A stretch of 64,000 bases of DNA from Chthonomonas sp. UBA2017 (GCA_002335425.1 DDCB01000047.1:62001-126000), one strand, 5' to 3'. Counted from the stretch's first letter, positions 27,173-36,124 are shown. Notes: generated by a model from the letters alone, not told the origin. A program made the numbers and translations.

Positions 27173-28456
27173 ATGAATGTGAACGAGCGATTCGAATCCG
27201 TCGCCCGGGAATACCCTGAATCTCTGGCAGCGGCGCGCAGGGCAGGCGTTTTGCTCGAGATGGCCGATTTGAAGGCCGTTCAAGCGGTTCCCGATGCCGA
27301 CAATGCCGCCCGAGCGTTCTCCGAAGCAGCAGCGATTCTGACGAAAGCGCAAGCAAAGGGACCCACTCGGCGTTCAGGATGGGCTGAACTGGTTCGGCGA
27401 GCCGATCCGAAGAGTGTTCGCAAGGTGGCGGAGGCACTGGCTCCGTTAGAGGGGGCGCTTGACGCAGTCGTTCGCTCGAGCTTGCTGCCCGGTTGGGCGC
27501 CGACGTACGAACCACAAGATGAAGGATGGGCCGCGAGCCAGCAGACGTTTGAAATCAGACGGGCGCTCGAGCTCTTGTCTCAACGAGGTCTTCTTCGGTC
27601 ACGTATGGGTGACCTCAGAGGCGCACTTGAAGATTGGGGGGCCGGTCTGCGCTTGGCGCGTCACGTGGCGTCGGAGCCGTTCCTTGTTTCGGGCCTTGTG
27701 ATGCGTGAGATGTTCGTGATCGTGACATCTTGGATTGAGCGCGATTTGGTGACACGGGGTCATGACGCCGACTACTTAAAAAAATTAAAAGAGTTCTTTC
27801 TTTCTCAACCACCGGTAGTCGAGCCGATTACCCTGCTTCGGGGCGAGGCGATCGTGGCGCATCAGTTTACAATCGACCCGAAAAGTTACCGGAAGAAGTT
27901 CTTGCTCAACTATTGCGTTCCAAAAGAAGAACTCAAGAATGTGCTTCCACGGGGAGTCTCGATCGATGTGTTGCGGTATGCCTATTCCACTCAGGTGCTG
28001 AAGCTCTTTACCGAGATTCAAACTCAAGTGGACCCGAACGAGGATGCTCAAGTCCAGTGGCGAGTCGTGGACGAAATTGATTCGAAGTACAACAACCCTT
28101 GGGAACCGACTCTCGCACTGAATCGATCCACGACAAGTCAGTATCAACTCGCGTGGCAATCATCCTATTACTGTACGGCGCGAGTTCGTTGCTTCCTGGG
28201 GCTTCTTGCAGCTTTGCAATACCGGCTCAGTGAGGGAAAGTTCCCTGATGAACTGCGCGATACCGGATATGAAGAAACCGATCCCTATGATGGCAAGCCG
28301 ATTCGCTACCGACGCGAAGGTTCGGAAATTCGTGTCTACAGTGTGGGCGACGATCTGATCGATAATGGGGGCGAATCGAAGTTGTTTCGCATTCCCGCGA
28401 ACGGGCTGTCTTGGTGGGTTGATCATGCGGTGATTTACTCGCAATCTTCGTCGTAA
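27173..28456 (+). CDS. Uncharacterised paralogue of the following lipoprotein, without a signal peptide
   Basis: The 427-residue protein aligns along its whole length with the next gene: NERFESVAREYPESLAAARRAG, DPKSVRKVAEALAPLEGALDAVV, SSRGL-like SQRGLLRSRMGDLRGALEDWGAGLRL, and the C-terminal LAALQYRLSEGKFPDEL...RYRREGSEIRVYSVGDDLID. The last part is a motif common in Planctomycetes- and Armatimonadota-type proteins. Unlike its neighbour it starts at the mature domain; an in-frame TAA lies 21 nt before the ATG, so no signal peptide can be encoded in frame. It is either a cytoplasmic variant or a 5'-truncated copy. Function unknown. Confidence 0.65.
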   Translation: MNVNERFESVAREYPESLAAARRAGVLLEMADLKAVQAVPDADNAARAFSEAAAILTKAQAKGPTRRSGWAELVRRADPKSVRKVAEALAPLEGALDAVVRSSLLPGWAPTYEPQDEGWAASQQTFEIRRALELLSQRGLLRSRMGDLRGALEDWGAGLRLARHVASEPFLVSGLVMREMFVIVTSWIERDLVTRGHDADYLKKLKEFFLSQPPVVEPITLLRGEAIVAHQFTIDPKSYRKKFLLNYCVPKEELKNVLPRGVSIDVLRYAYSTQVLKLFTEIQTQVDPNEDAQVQWRVVDEIDSKYNNPWEPTLALNRSTTSQYQLAWQSSYYCTARVRCFLGLLAALQYRLSEGKFPDELRDTGYEETDPYDGKPIRYRREGSEIRVYSVGDDLIDNGGESKLFRIPANGLSWWVDHAVIYSQSSS

Positions 28457-28510
28457 CTGGAGATTCCTGGGGCCGCCTGAAAAATCGGGCCATTCTTCAT
28501 AATGGGAATC

Positions 28511-29827
28511 ATGAAGTGGTGGATCGTGATCACATTAGTAGGGGCGCTGGGCGTCGGTGGGTGTTCGAATCCCGTTCGAGAGCGGTTCGAATCCGTCGCC
28601 CAGGAACAACCGAAGACGCTGACCGCCGCTCGCCAAGCCGGAATTTGGCTCTCGCGGGATGCCTTAAGGTCGGCTCCAGTCCCGGATGAGGAAAATGCTT
28701 TTCTGGCGGCCCGAGCCGCGGCCGCCGAGCTGAAAGAAGCCCAAGGCACAGGACCGACCGTGCAGAAAAACTGGATTCCCACTCTCCGCAAGTCTGATCC
28801 CAAGAGCATTCGCCAAGTGGCAGATGCGCTCGCTCCGCTTGACCCGGCGCTGGATGCGCTGGTTGAAGCGACCCGGAAACCGGGGTGGTCGGTAGATTGG
28901 ACATGGCTTGCGGACGGCTCGCCAGACTTCGAGGCCATGACAATGCTGTCAAATGCAGTCAGCGGCTTGTCATCGCGAGGCTTGTCGAGGGCGCGGCTCG
29001 GTCAGACCGAGGCCGCGATTGCCGATTGGTCGAGTGCACTTTCCCTGATCCACCGCATCGGCTCTGAGCCGTTTGTGATTTTGGCGCTGATGCAATGGAG
29101 CCAGTCTTTCAAGTTGTGGACATATATCGAATGGGCGGTGACGGCTCGGGCGAAAGACGCATTTTTTCTTGCAAAGCTTGACGAATTTCTTAAGGATCAA
29201 CCTCGGACCCCAAACCCCCTGAGATCGATCCAAGGGGAATCGATCTTAGGATTGAGCGTGATGAACGACCCGTTGTCTTATACAAGAGAAAAATTGGAAG
29301 AAATGCTTATCAGTGAAGAGGATCAAGCCAAGATTCTTCCGAAGGGGGTGTCGCCACAGCTTCTTGCTCGCGCTTATTCAACGCAATATCTCAAATTGTT
29401 CGTGGATGTGTGGACTCAGATTCCACAAGAAAAAGACCTCTTTCGACAAATGAAGCTCGCCGAATCCATCGAGAAGAAGTACAGCGATCCCACAGACCCA
29501 ACCCTTGCGATGATGAATGAAGTTTTGCCATTGGTTTCTGCAAGTTTCTTGTCGGCATGTCGGTCGGTGGCCAAGCGTCGAAGTCTGCAAGGTTTGGTCG
29601 CAGCCATGCAATACCGGCTGCAAAACGGAACGTTCCCGTCCGATCTCAGCAAGGCCGGATTTACCGATCCCGATCCATTTGGTGGCCAGCCGCTCCGCTT
29701 TTGGCGTGAGGGTGATTCGATTCGGGTCTACAGCGTCGGGGAAGACCTGATCGACGTTCCGGTGGGCTCCAGCAGGCCACCAAGCCCTTATTTGGACTAC
29801 GGAGCCACCTACCCCAGTCCCCGCTGA
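28511..29827 (+). CDS. Uncharacterised lipoprotein, tandem paralogue
   Basis: The 438-residue protein starts MKWWIVITLVGALGVGGC, a lipoprotein signal peptide with Cys18. The rest is mostly helical, with NPVRERFESVAQEQPKTLTAARQAG, DPKSIRQVADALAPLDPALDALVEA, and the C-terminal AAMQYRLQNGTFPSDL...RVYSVGEDLID motif. CATAAT ends 7 nt before this ATG, which favours 28511 over the upstream ATG at 28502. It likely sits in the cell envelope. It ends 3 nt from the convergent matrixin stop. The family is not characterised to my knowledge. Confidence 0.75.
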   Translation: MKWWIVITLVGALGVGGCSNPVRERFESVAQEQPKTLTAARQAGIWLSRDALRSAPVPDEENAFLAARAAAAELKEAQGTGPTVQKNWIPTLRKSDPKSIRQVADALAPLDPALDALVEATRKPGWSVDWTWLADGSPDFEAMTMLSNAVSGLSSRGLSRARLGQTEAAIADWSSALSLIHRIGSEPFVILALMQWSQSFKLWTYIEWAVTARAKDAFFLAKLDEFLKDQPRTPNPLRSIQGESILGLSVMNDPLSYTREKLEEMLISEEDQAKILPKGVSPQLLARAYSTQYLKLFVDVWTQIPQEKDLFRQMKLAESIEKKYSDPTDPTLAMMNEVLPLVSASFLSACRSVAKRRSLQGLVAAMQYRLQNGTFPSDLSKAGFTDPDPFGGQPLRFWREGDSIRVYSVGEDLIDVPVGSSRPPSPYLDYGATYPSPR

Positions 29828-29830
29828 GTC

Positions 29831-32800
29831 TTAAGGATCACCTAGGGTCCCGTTATTCACTGCCCAGAGGGAGTAGTCGTTGTTCGTGACTTCGCCGTCT
29901 CCGTCGAGGTCACCCTGAGTCCCCGGCGTGACCATGCTGCCGTTGTTCACGGCCCATATCGAGTAATCGGCATTCGTAATCTCTTCGTCTCCATCGATGT
30001 CTCCCGTCAAGAGGGGGAAGACAAGGTCGCTGATGGCACCGGAGGTGATCGTGATGTTGCTCAGTCGGCGCTGGAGCCAGATCGATCCGTCTGCATAGAG
30101 GTCATAGGTTCCAGGCGGGATGGGAGCTGTGAACATGAAGCCTGAGGCCGGGCTTAGGTTCATCGTGATCGACGCGAGCTCAGACCCAGGTGCCCCACCC
30201 GCCGGACGAATCTTAAACGTGATCGGGACGGTGGTCGGGTCGCCGACCCAGGCTTGAAGGTCGACGGTGCCAGAGAAGGTTCTCGGGTTCACGTTCAGAA
30301 TGAGGTTGCCGGAAGCTCCGCCGCCCGAGGAGAGATTGAAAATCGAGATCGTCCGTGTTCCGACCGTTGATAAGTCCGAAGCCGGAATGGTCGCGGTGAT
30401 TTGAGTTCCGGAAACAAAAGTGGTGGCTCGATCCTGACCATTCAGACGCACGATCGAATTCGAATTGAATCCGGTCCCAGTGCAGGTCAGAACAAACGAC
30501 GGGCCTCCCGCGAACACCGAATTCGGGGATAGACCGATGAGCACCGGGACTGCATTGTTCATGGTGAAAGTTCGGGGAAGCGAAGTTCCACCCCCAGGGG
30601 TCGGGTTGAAGACAGTCACTTCGGCAGTTCCAGGAGCGGCGATTTCAGTGGCATGGATCACCGTCTCAAGGCGAGACGAATTTACAAACGTTGTCGGTCG
30701 ATTTTGGCCGTTCCATCGAATGATCGACTGTGGATAGAATCCACCGCCGTTCACAACTAAGGATAGGCTGGGGCTTCCAGCCGTGGTCGAAGTTGGGCTG
30801 ATGGAGTTGATCGTGGGCGTCGCAAAGAGAACGGGGAACAGGTGAGTGTTGCTCGTGCCGCCCCCCGGTGTAGGATTGGTCACCGTAATGGTAACGTTTC
30901 CAGCCTGCAAGTAATCTTGAGCCTGGGTCGGGACAGTGATCGTCGTCGGACCCGTATAGCTCGAAGTCCTGAGGACTCCGTTCCAACGGACCTCCGAGGC
31001 GGGCGTGAATCCGGTGCCGATCACTTGGACGGTGCCTCCAAAAGATCCCACAGTTTGATTCGCAGGTGATGTGCCGCTAATGGTGGGAACCGCATAACTC
31101 AGCGTGAACGGCAAGCTGGAAGAAAGCCCTCCTCCCGGGGTGGGATTCGAAACCGCGACCTGGACTGTTCCCGCCTGAGTCAGCTGCGAGCTCCCGACCG
31201 TGGCTGTAAGATGGGTCGAGCTGATCACGTTTGTCGCAATCGACGAGTTGTTCCACCTTACCGATGTGCTCGAAACAAATCCAGTGCCGGTGACGGTCAA
31301 CGTAAAAGTCGGGCCTCCGGCGAGTCCGGAGCTGGGTGAGATCGAGTTGATCGTAGGCACCGGATTCAGCACCAGAAAGTTGAAAGGATTCGAAGTTCCT
31401 CCACCTGGGGGTGGACTCGCGACCGTGATCAGATAGTTCCCGGTGGTGACCACATCGTTGGTAAGAATGGTGGCCACGATCGTGGTCGGATTGACGTATG
31501 TTGTCGTTCGGTTGGAACTGTTCCATCGAACGGTAGTCCCGGGAACGAAGTTCGTGCCGGTGACCGTCAAGCTGAAACTTGGCGAACCCACAATCACAGA
31601 TGGAGGAGAAAGCGATGAAACTGTGGGTTGTTGATTGAGGCTCGAAGCCGTAGCTAGGTCGAAGCCATAAAGTTGAGATTGAGACACGGCTCCGTTGGCG
31701 AAGACACGCATATAGTAGGTTCCGCCCGAGGCAAGGCTCAGGAGGACGGTCTCGGGTAGCCCCATGCCAGCAGAGTTTCCGGTCGCCAATACGGTGGTGC
31801 CGTTCGCGGCAAGAATTTCAAACCCCAGGTTGGCCTGGAACATGCTGTGAGTTGTCGACGTCTGCGTGCATCCCGAATTTTGGGGATTGTCGCCATAAGA
31901 CAGCCCGATCGGTGAAAGAGTGATTTGGATCACTCCTCCTGCGGGCAGAAAGAAGCGATAAAAGTCTACATCACCTGCGGCATCTATGCTCAGACGAGAA
32001 GCGTTCGCGGGATTGGTACCGCTCAGAGTTGCGGGCACGTCTTCAAAGTTATTCAGCAAGCTAGGGATTGCAATCGTTCCCAAGTCCGTGGCCTGAGCTA
32101 CGGAATCATTGGATTCGAACGCGTCGCCGTAAAGTCGATGCGCATGTCGAATTTCATCGTGTTGCGGTCCATCAAAAAACGTCGTCAAAAACGGCTCCAT
32201 GAGCTTGGTTCCCACATGCGGGCAAACATGTGCCATTCCCAAACCATGGCCAATTTCATGCATCACGAGGTTGCGGAGATAGAGGTGAGCGCTGAGAGGC
32301 GAATTCCAGATGTCGCCTGTATCCAAAACCATGTTGCCACCGGCTCCCGAAGCGGGATAAAAGTTGTAAGCAAGAACGTTGTTTAAGCCGTCAATGGGGT
32401 GACCGCCAATGCGGATGTCTCCCCGAAATTCGCTACCACTGGCCGTATCGAAGTTCGCACCATCATCCCAATCGAAGCCAGGTGCCGTGACTCGCGAGAA
32501 CGAGATGCCTGAAATTTCATCCCAGCGCTGAAAGCTCTGAGCAAATCGATTGATCCAGATTGCCCGCCCGCCGTTAATCCCAAACTCAGTATCCAAATCG
32601 GCAAAAAGAGCACTATTCGATGTCGGCTCGCCGAAGTAGCCCATGATGCTGACTCCGTCCGGAACAAAACTCCACGTGAGATGGGTCGGGGATCCTAAGG
32701 AGCCCCATTGCGAATGCGTTTGATAGTCACTCCATGGGTTGGGCCAAGCTCCTTGCTGGAGGTTTTGCATCCTCTGCAAGTGCATATCGACGACCTCCTG

Positions 32801-33184
32801 CGGGGTCCCTGGGGCAAAGCACACCGAGAGAATCGGCTTTCCACTCCTTGCGTAAAGTGTGGCATGGCCCGGAGTCGAGAGCGCGATCGCTTCCAAAAAG
32901 CTCGGAATCCGATACTCGATAACTTGACCATTGCTGAGGTGCCGACATGACTTCGTTGCCTCTCCGGTCCAGCGGACCGAGGAGAGATCATGGGACTCTG
33001 GCGTTGTGTGGACGCACCCATCGGAATGAACGTGACTGCCACCCAACCTCTGGGGAGGTGGGGCCTGGGCAGTTTGAGCCCGCAAAGCAAGAATGGGCAT
33101 CGCCATGGTGAGGCTGAGGCAAAGAAGGCCCAGGCAGAGGTGCGCGTATCGGCGCATTTGGCGTTGTTTTGGTCGGTTCGTCAT
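29831..33184 (-). CDS. Large secreted matrixin-like metalloprotease with IPT/TIG repeats and dockerin-like tail
   Basis: The 1117-residue protein has a signal peptide (hydrophobic LCLGLLCLSLTMAMPILAL, then AQTAQ) and a metzincin domain with the full zinc motif HEIGHGLGMAH (about residues 305-315). A pre-peptidase-type domain with GGTYYMRVFANG follows. Next come five IPT/TIG immunoglobulin-like repeats of about 85 residues, each with TVTGTGF..., VRWN and NPTPGGGTS signatures. The C-terminus has a beta domain and two EF-hand-like dockerin repeats (GDIDGDEEITNADYSIW and GDLDGDGEVTNNDYSLW). It should be exported and bind calcium. The gene is monocistronic, with a palindrome in its promoter. Confidence 0.88.
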   Translation of the reverse strand: MTNRPKQRQMRRYAHLCLGLLCLSLTMAMPILALRAQTAQAPPPQRLGGSHVHSDGCVHTTPESHDLSSVRWTGEATKSCRHLSNGQVIEYRIPSFLEAIALSTPGHATLYARSGKPILSVCFAPGTPQEVVDMHLQRMQNLQQGAWPNPWSDYQTHSQWGSLGSPTHLTWSFVPDGVSIMGYFGEPTSNSALFADLDTEFGINGGRAIWINRFAQSFQRWDEISGISFSRVTAPGFDWDDGANFDTASGSEFRGDIRIGGHPIDGLNNVLAYNFYPASGAGGNMVLDTGDIWNSPLSAHLYLRNLVMHEIGHGLGMAHVCPHVGTKLMEPFLTTFFDGPQHDEIRHAHRLYGDAFESNDSVAQATDLGTIAIPSLLNNFEDVPATLSGTNPANASRLSIDAAGDVDFYRFFLPAGGVIQITLSPIGLSYGDNPQNSGCTQTSTTHSMFQANLGFEILAANGTTVLATGNSAGMGLPETVLLSLASGGTYYMRVFANGAVSQSQLYGFDLATASSLNQQPTVSSLSPPSVIVGSPSFSLTVTGTNFVPGTTVRWNSSNRTTTYVNPTTIVATILTNDVVTTGNYLITVASPPPGGGTSNPFNFLVLNPVPTINSISPSSGLAGGPTFTLTVTGTGFVSSTSVRWNNSSIATNVISSTHLTATVGSSQLTQAGTVQVAVSNPTPGGGLSSSLPFTLSYAVPTISGTSPANQTVGSFGGTVQVIGTGFTPASEVRWNGVLRTSSYTGPTTITVPTQAQDYLQAGNVTITVTNPTPGGGTSNTHLFPVLFATPTINSISPTSTTAGSPSLSLVVNGGGFYPQSIIRWNGQNRPTTFVNSSRLETVIHATEIAAPGTAEVTVFNPTPGGGTSLPRTFTMNNAVPVLIGLSPNSVFAGGPSFVLTCTGTGFNSNSIVRLNGQDRATTFVSGTQITATIPASDLSTVGTRTISIFNLSSGGGASGNLILNVNPRTFSGTVDLQAWVGDPTTVPITFKIRPAGGAPGSELASITMNLSPASGFMFTAPIPPGTYDLYADGSIWLQRRLSNITITSGAISDLVFPLLTGDIDGDEEITNADYSIWAVNNGSMVTPGTQGDLDGDGEVTNNDYSLWAVNNGTLGDP

Positions 33185-33226
33185 GGGGTGAGAGAAGGTC
33201 GCTCAAGTGCTTTGAACTTGCTACCT

Positions 33227-33264
33227 TTGAGCCATTAAAAAATCACTACACTTTAGTGTACAAC
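33227..33264 (-). promoter_or_regulatory. Promoter region with 14-bp perfect palindrome upstream of the matrixin gene
   Basis: On the minus strand TTGTAC, an 18-nt spacer and TTTAAT form a plausible promoter about 50 nt before the ATG. The spacer and the end of the -35 contain TACACT-TT-AGTGTA (33247-33260, plus-strand reading), a perfect inverted repeat well placed to be a repressor operator. Confidence 0.5.
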
Positions 33265-33437
33265 GCTGACTTTCGATTTACAAGGGAGGCGACGAGAAAA
33301 GTCAGCGCCCGGAGCTTTCCCAAATGTCCAACCTCGTATAAAAAGGGGGAGATCCGTATTCCAAAAGGACCTCAAACGCATCTCCGGTAATCCCTGAAGC
33401 CGAATTCCTGGAGACGAGAGCAGGCATCACCGGAGCA

Positions 33438-33932
33438 TCACGGTTTGGGCTCGATGGGGATCCAGATTTCGGTTTGGTAATCCGGCCCCATTTCAGTGGG
33501 CGGATACACCTCCAACTCGGGGACACCCGCACGAAGCTGGTACGGATGGTTCGGCAGGAACTCGTCGAAGATGTAGGCAAAGACCGGGGGAACTGCGTCC
33601 GAAGGGTCGCCCGTCGCCACAAAAACCGCCCACTCTCCCGCGGGAATTTCGCGGGATGGGTGCGGGCCGGTCCCGCTCGCCCGGATCTCGACGGCAACCT
33701 GGTAGGTGAACTGACCGTGGACCTCTCCTTCGGGGACCGAAATGCCGAAGCTCGTCCCGGCGGGGAACTGGGCCGGTTCTGAGAGCGTCATCAGGTTCTC
33801 AAAATGGCCGGATGACATCAAATCGGCCCAAAACCGAGAGATCGTGTGGCCCTGCGTGTTTTCTTCTATGGAGGTCCGGATTTCGGGACCGGTGACCCAA
33901 AAACTCTCCCGCGTGATCCGTTCAAAGTGCAT
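33438..33932 (-). CDS. GyrI-like / AraC effector-binding domain protein
   Basis: The 164-residue protein matches the stand-alone GyrI-like small-molecule-binding fold: MHFERITRESFWVTGPEIRTS, IPEGEVHGQFTYQVAVEI-type strand (SVPEGEVHGQFTYQVAVEIRA), IPAGEWAVFVATG and the C-terminal YPPTEMGPDYQTEIWIPIEPKP. Such proteins bind hydrophobic ligands or act as inhibitors or hydrolases. The start at 33932 has GAGG 9 nt upstream; the longer frame adds about 120 residues that lack protein character. Confidence 0.8.
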   Translation of the reverse strand: MHFERITRESFWVTGPEIRTSIEENTQGHTISRFWADLMSSGHFENLMTLSEPAQFPAGTSFGISVPEGEVHGQFTYQVAVEIRASGTGPHPSREIPAGEWAVFVATGDPSDAVPPVFAYIFDEFLPNHPYQLRAGVPELEVYPPTEMGPDYQTEIWIPIEPKP

Positions 33933-34033
33933 TTTCGTGGGCCTCAATTCCGCGAACGAGAGTACCTGACAACACGCTGCTCGCCGTACGCTTCGAGGAC
34001 GTACGACCCGTGGTGAGGAAAGCCGAGGGTCGG

Positions 34034-34600
34034 TTACCGATTGAATTCTTGAATGACCCGGCTCAGCTCGACTTGATCCACCACCGGCCCGAAACGGCCC
34101 GTAGTCGTCGAAGCAAAGACCAATCGAGTCTCCTCTGCTCGCGTGCGAAACGTCAGGCTCATTCGCTCCCATTTCATGTCGGTCGGGATCGCCCCAACTT
34201 GGGCGGTATGGAATTGAAATTTGTGAACAGCGTCGTCGATTCGCACTTGCATGGTTTTCAAAGGCGGCCCATCCGGGTTGCCCGAGAGCCAAAAGGTCAG
34301 CAAGTACGTTCTTCCGGGAACCGTTGAAACCGTCTGCGCCAAAGCCCCCGATTCAGTGCCGTTCAAGTCCACACTTCTCGAACCGTCGTAGGCCTTGAAG
34401 TAGGAACCATTCCAATTCAAATTCCCCTCGATCACGCGCCACGAGTCGATATCGGTATAGCCCAAATCGAGTTGGTAGGCGCGGTCGAATGGCCGCTGTA
34501 TCTGGCCGGTTTCAAAGCTTCCATTCGCAACGAGATTCCCCGAAGGAGCAACAGTGCGACTCTGCAATAGGGTCGCGCATACCAAGGCAGAATGGATCAT
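34034..34600 (-). CDS. Choice-of-anchor C / DUF642-like secreted protein
   Basis: The 188-residue protein has a short hydrophobic N-terminus and the hallmark NLVANGSFETG, followed by IDSWRVIEGNLNWNGSYFKAYDGSRSVDLNGTESGALAQTV and TYLLTFWLSGN. This is the jelly-roll-like 'choice-of-anchor C' pattern seen in exported proteins, often before PEP-CTERM sorting signals. No sorting signal is present here: it ends RVIQEFNR. Function is unknown; it may bind carbohydrate. Confidence 0.72.
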   Translation of the reverse strand: MIHSALVCATLLQSRTVAPSGNLVANGSFETGQIQRPFDRAYQLDLGYTDIDSWRVIEGNLNWNGSYFKAYDGSRSVDLNGTESGALAQTVSTVPGRTYLLTFWLSGNPDGPPLKTMQVRIDDAVHKFQFHTAQVGAIPTDMKWERMSLTFRTRAEETRLVFASTTTGRFGPVVDQVELSRVIQEFNR

Positions 34601-34658
34601 CAGAGCATTGGACGCAATTCTCGGATCGTGGGGTTACGGCTGGCCCCCCAAACTCGAA

Positions 34659-34850
34659 TCAGCCTTCTTTTGAAAAAAGAATGTTCAAGGTGAGCCAGAG
34701 CAGTCCGACTCCGAGGCATGCCCATGCGGAGCCGGATTTCAGGCCCCACATGTAAAGCCCCCCGGCGCCGAAAATGACGAGACCCCCCGGGACGAGCCAT
34801 CGAACTGTATCCCAGTCGAAGAAGAGAAGACTCCAGGAATCATCGAACAT
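34659..34850 (-). CDS. Small membrane protein, hypothetical
   Basis: The 63-residue product is hydrophobic with two predicted membrane helices (VPGGLVIFGAGGLYMWGL and WACLGVGLLWLTLNILF) between charged ends. It lies between two other minus-strand frames, 9 nt after the gene at 34860-35084. I do not recognise a family. Its helix pattern is protein-like, whereas the overlapping frame 34600-34800 is not. Confidence 0.5.
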   Translation of the reverse strand: MFDDSWSLLFFDWDTVRWLVPGGLVIFGAGGLYMWGLKSGSAWACLGVGLLWLTLNILFSKEG

Positions 34851-34859
34851 GATTTGTTG

Positions 34860-35084
34860 CTACTTCTTACCGCGATTCACGTCCGAGGGTTGCATGATGT
34901 TGACCAGTGCTCTGCCTCGAAAAAGGTGGCGATCTGCTCGAGTGGCTTGCGCTGCAGATTCGGGACTCAATCGACGAACGGTCCTCCTCTGAGACGCAAG
35001 ATCGGCATCGTTTTTCAGCCGCTCAATCACGTCAGCAGCCGGAACAAAGGGGATTTGATACGGCACCGTTGGCCATTCGCTCAT
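34860..35084 (-). CDS. Small hypothetical protein
   Basis: The 74-residue product (MSEWPTVPYQIPFVPAADVIERLKNDADLASQRRTV...) is charged with a helical middle. An upstream start at 35132 is possible. It would be the first gene of a small minus-strand group (this, 34659-34850, 34034-34600) and diverges from the PhyH gene. Support is only its protein-like composition and close spacing; it could be a chance frame. Confidence 0.38.
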   Translation of the reverse strand: MSEWPTVPYQIPFVPAADVIERLKNDADLASQRRTVRRLSPESAAQATRADRHLFRGRALVNIMQPSDVNRGKK

Positions 35085-35126
35085 CGCCCATGATGGTCTC
35101 GGGGCGGGGAAGGTACCCTGGAGCAC

Positions 35127-35840
35127 GTGCAAGGTCCTCTTTCCAGTTCCTCATGGCGCGACGAAATGAACGAGGCCGGCTATGCGGTCTTCGATGCAAT
35201 CTTCACAGATCAAGACATGGACGCGCTCGATGATGCGCTGGCGGCCTTTGCCCGCCGAGAAGGGAAGGATCTGGAGCGTACGGTGGCGTTCTTGCAAAAA
35301 ATTGCCGAACGTGATGAGTTCGTTCGGGACTTCGCTCGTCGCCCCGAACTCGTTGAGATCGCCACGGGCCTTCTCGGGCCCGACGTTGACCTGTATTTCA
35401 ACCAGCATGTCCGCAAAAATCCCGGCCCCCAAGAAGCATTCTCTTGGCACCAAGACGATGCCTATGGTTTGGTCGACCCGAGCCCCTACTTAACCGTTTG
35501 GATCGCCATGACGGATTCCACTCTCGAAAACGGCTGTGTTTGGGCCCTGCCGGGATCTTGGAAACAAGGTCTCTGGCCCCATCAAGAAAGCTCCTTTGGC
35601 CTCTCCTGTCACCCGCTCGACCACCCCGACCAAGGCAGGCCGGTCGAAGTTTCGCGCGGCGGAGTGGCCATCTTCTGGTCGCTCACGGTCCACAAGAGCG
35701 GTCCCAATCGGACAGACCTTCCGCGCAAGGCGATGATCTTTCAGTACGTTCGCCCCGGACTGCGCCATAAGGTCTCTGGGATGAGCATCCGCTCGCGTCT
35801 CCCCATCGCCCGAGCCGGCCTGCCCGTGTCTGCTTCGTAA
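35127..35840 (+). CDS. Phytanoyl-CoA dioxygenase family protein
   Basis: This 237-residue Fe(II)/2-oxoglutarate oxygenase has the facial triad HQD (His108, Asp110) in FSWHQDDAYG and a distal His189 in LTVHKSGPNRT. The ENGCVWALPGSWKQGLWPHQ loop is typical of PhyH proteins. It would hydroxylate an unknown small molecule. The start is GTG 35127 (GGAG close upstream) or ATG 35166; both keep the full domain. No neighbouring pathway gene suggests the substrate. Confidence 0.85.
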   Translation: MQGPLSSSSWRDEMNEAGYAVFDAIFTDQDMDALDDALAAFARREGKDLERTVAFLQKIAERDEFVRDFARRPELVEIATGLLGPDVDLYFNQHVRKNPGPQEAFSWHQDDAYGLVDPSPYLTVWIAMTDSTLENGCVWALPGSWKQGLWPHQESSFGLSCHPLDHPDQGRPVEVSRGGVAIFWSLTVHKSGPNRTDLPRKAMIFQYVRPGLRHKVSGMSIRSRLPIARAGLPVSAS

Positions 35841-35982
35841 GGTCTTTCGCTGATCGTCGAAGTGCCTTGCACTCCAAGTGGGGCCAGTTCTGTCGAGTGA
35901 ATCGTGGGGTAAATCGTGGGGGAGGGATCGACGGGAAATCGACTTAATGCTTGCAGAAGCAAGTAGTTTGAATCTGAAAATG

Positions 35983-36057
35983 TGGAGCCGACGACAGGAT
36001 TCGAACCCGCGACCCGCTGTTTACAAAACAGCCGCTCTACCACTGAGCTACGTCGGC
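35983..36057 (-). tRNA. tRNA-Thr (anticodon TGT)
   Basis: The 75-nt gene folds as a full cloverleaf: acceptor GCCGACG with CGTCGGC, D-stem GCTC/GAGC with loop AGTGGTA, anticodon stem GCTGT/ACAGC around loop TTTGTAA (anticodon TGT, codon ACA) and T-arm GCGGG-TTCGAAT-CCTGT. The discriminator is T and the CCA end is encoded. Confidence 0.97.
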
Positions 36058-36083
36058 CCGTATTTGCCTAGGATACCCCGCCG

Positions 36084-36124
36084 AAAAGAGAGTCCCCAGA
36101 CACCGCGGGCGCCTGGGGACTCTC
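36084..36124 (-). terminator. Strong terminator of the histone-like gene
   Basis: A perfect 12-bp stem, GAGAGTCCCCAG with CTGGGGACTCTC, is followed on the minus strand by TTTT. It lies about 20 nt after the stop at 36143 and upstream of tRNA-Thr. Confidence 0.85.

Noticed and set aside
28563..28580. GTTCGAATCCC T-loop-like sequence
   Set aside because: It lies in the lipoprotein coding sequence (CSNPV) and no cloverleaf can be built.
30300..31620. DNA-level repeats on the minus strand
   Set aside because: They correspond to the diverged TIG/IPT protein repeats of the matrixin gene and are not a mobile or intergenic repeat.
35880..35982. Possible attachment-site remnant next to tRNA-Thr (repeated AATCGTGGGG)
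   Set aside because: The two copies are 10 nt long and adjacent; no integrase or partial tRNA copy is present in the window.
35741..36043. Minus-strand ORF of 100 aa with VERLFCKQRVAGSNPVVGS
   Set aside because: It reads through the tRNA-Thr sequence in a coding frame and has no independent support.
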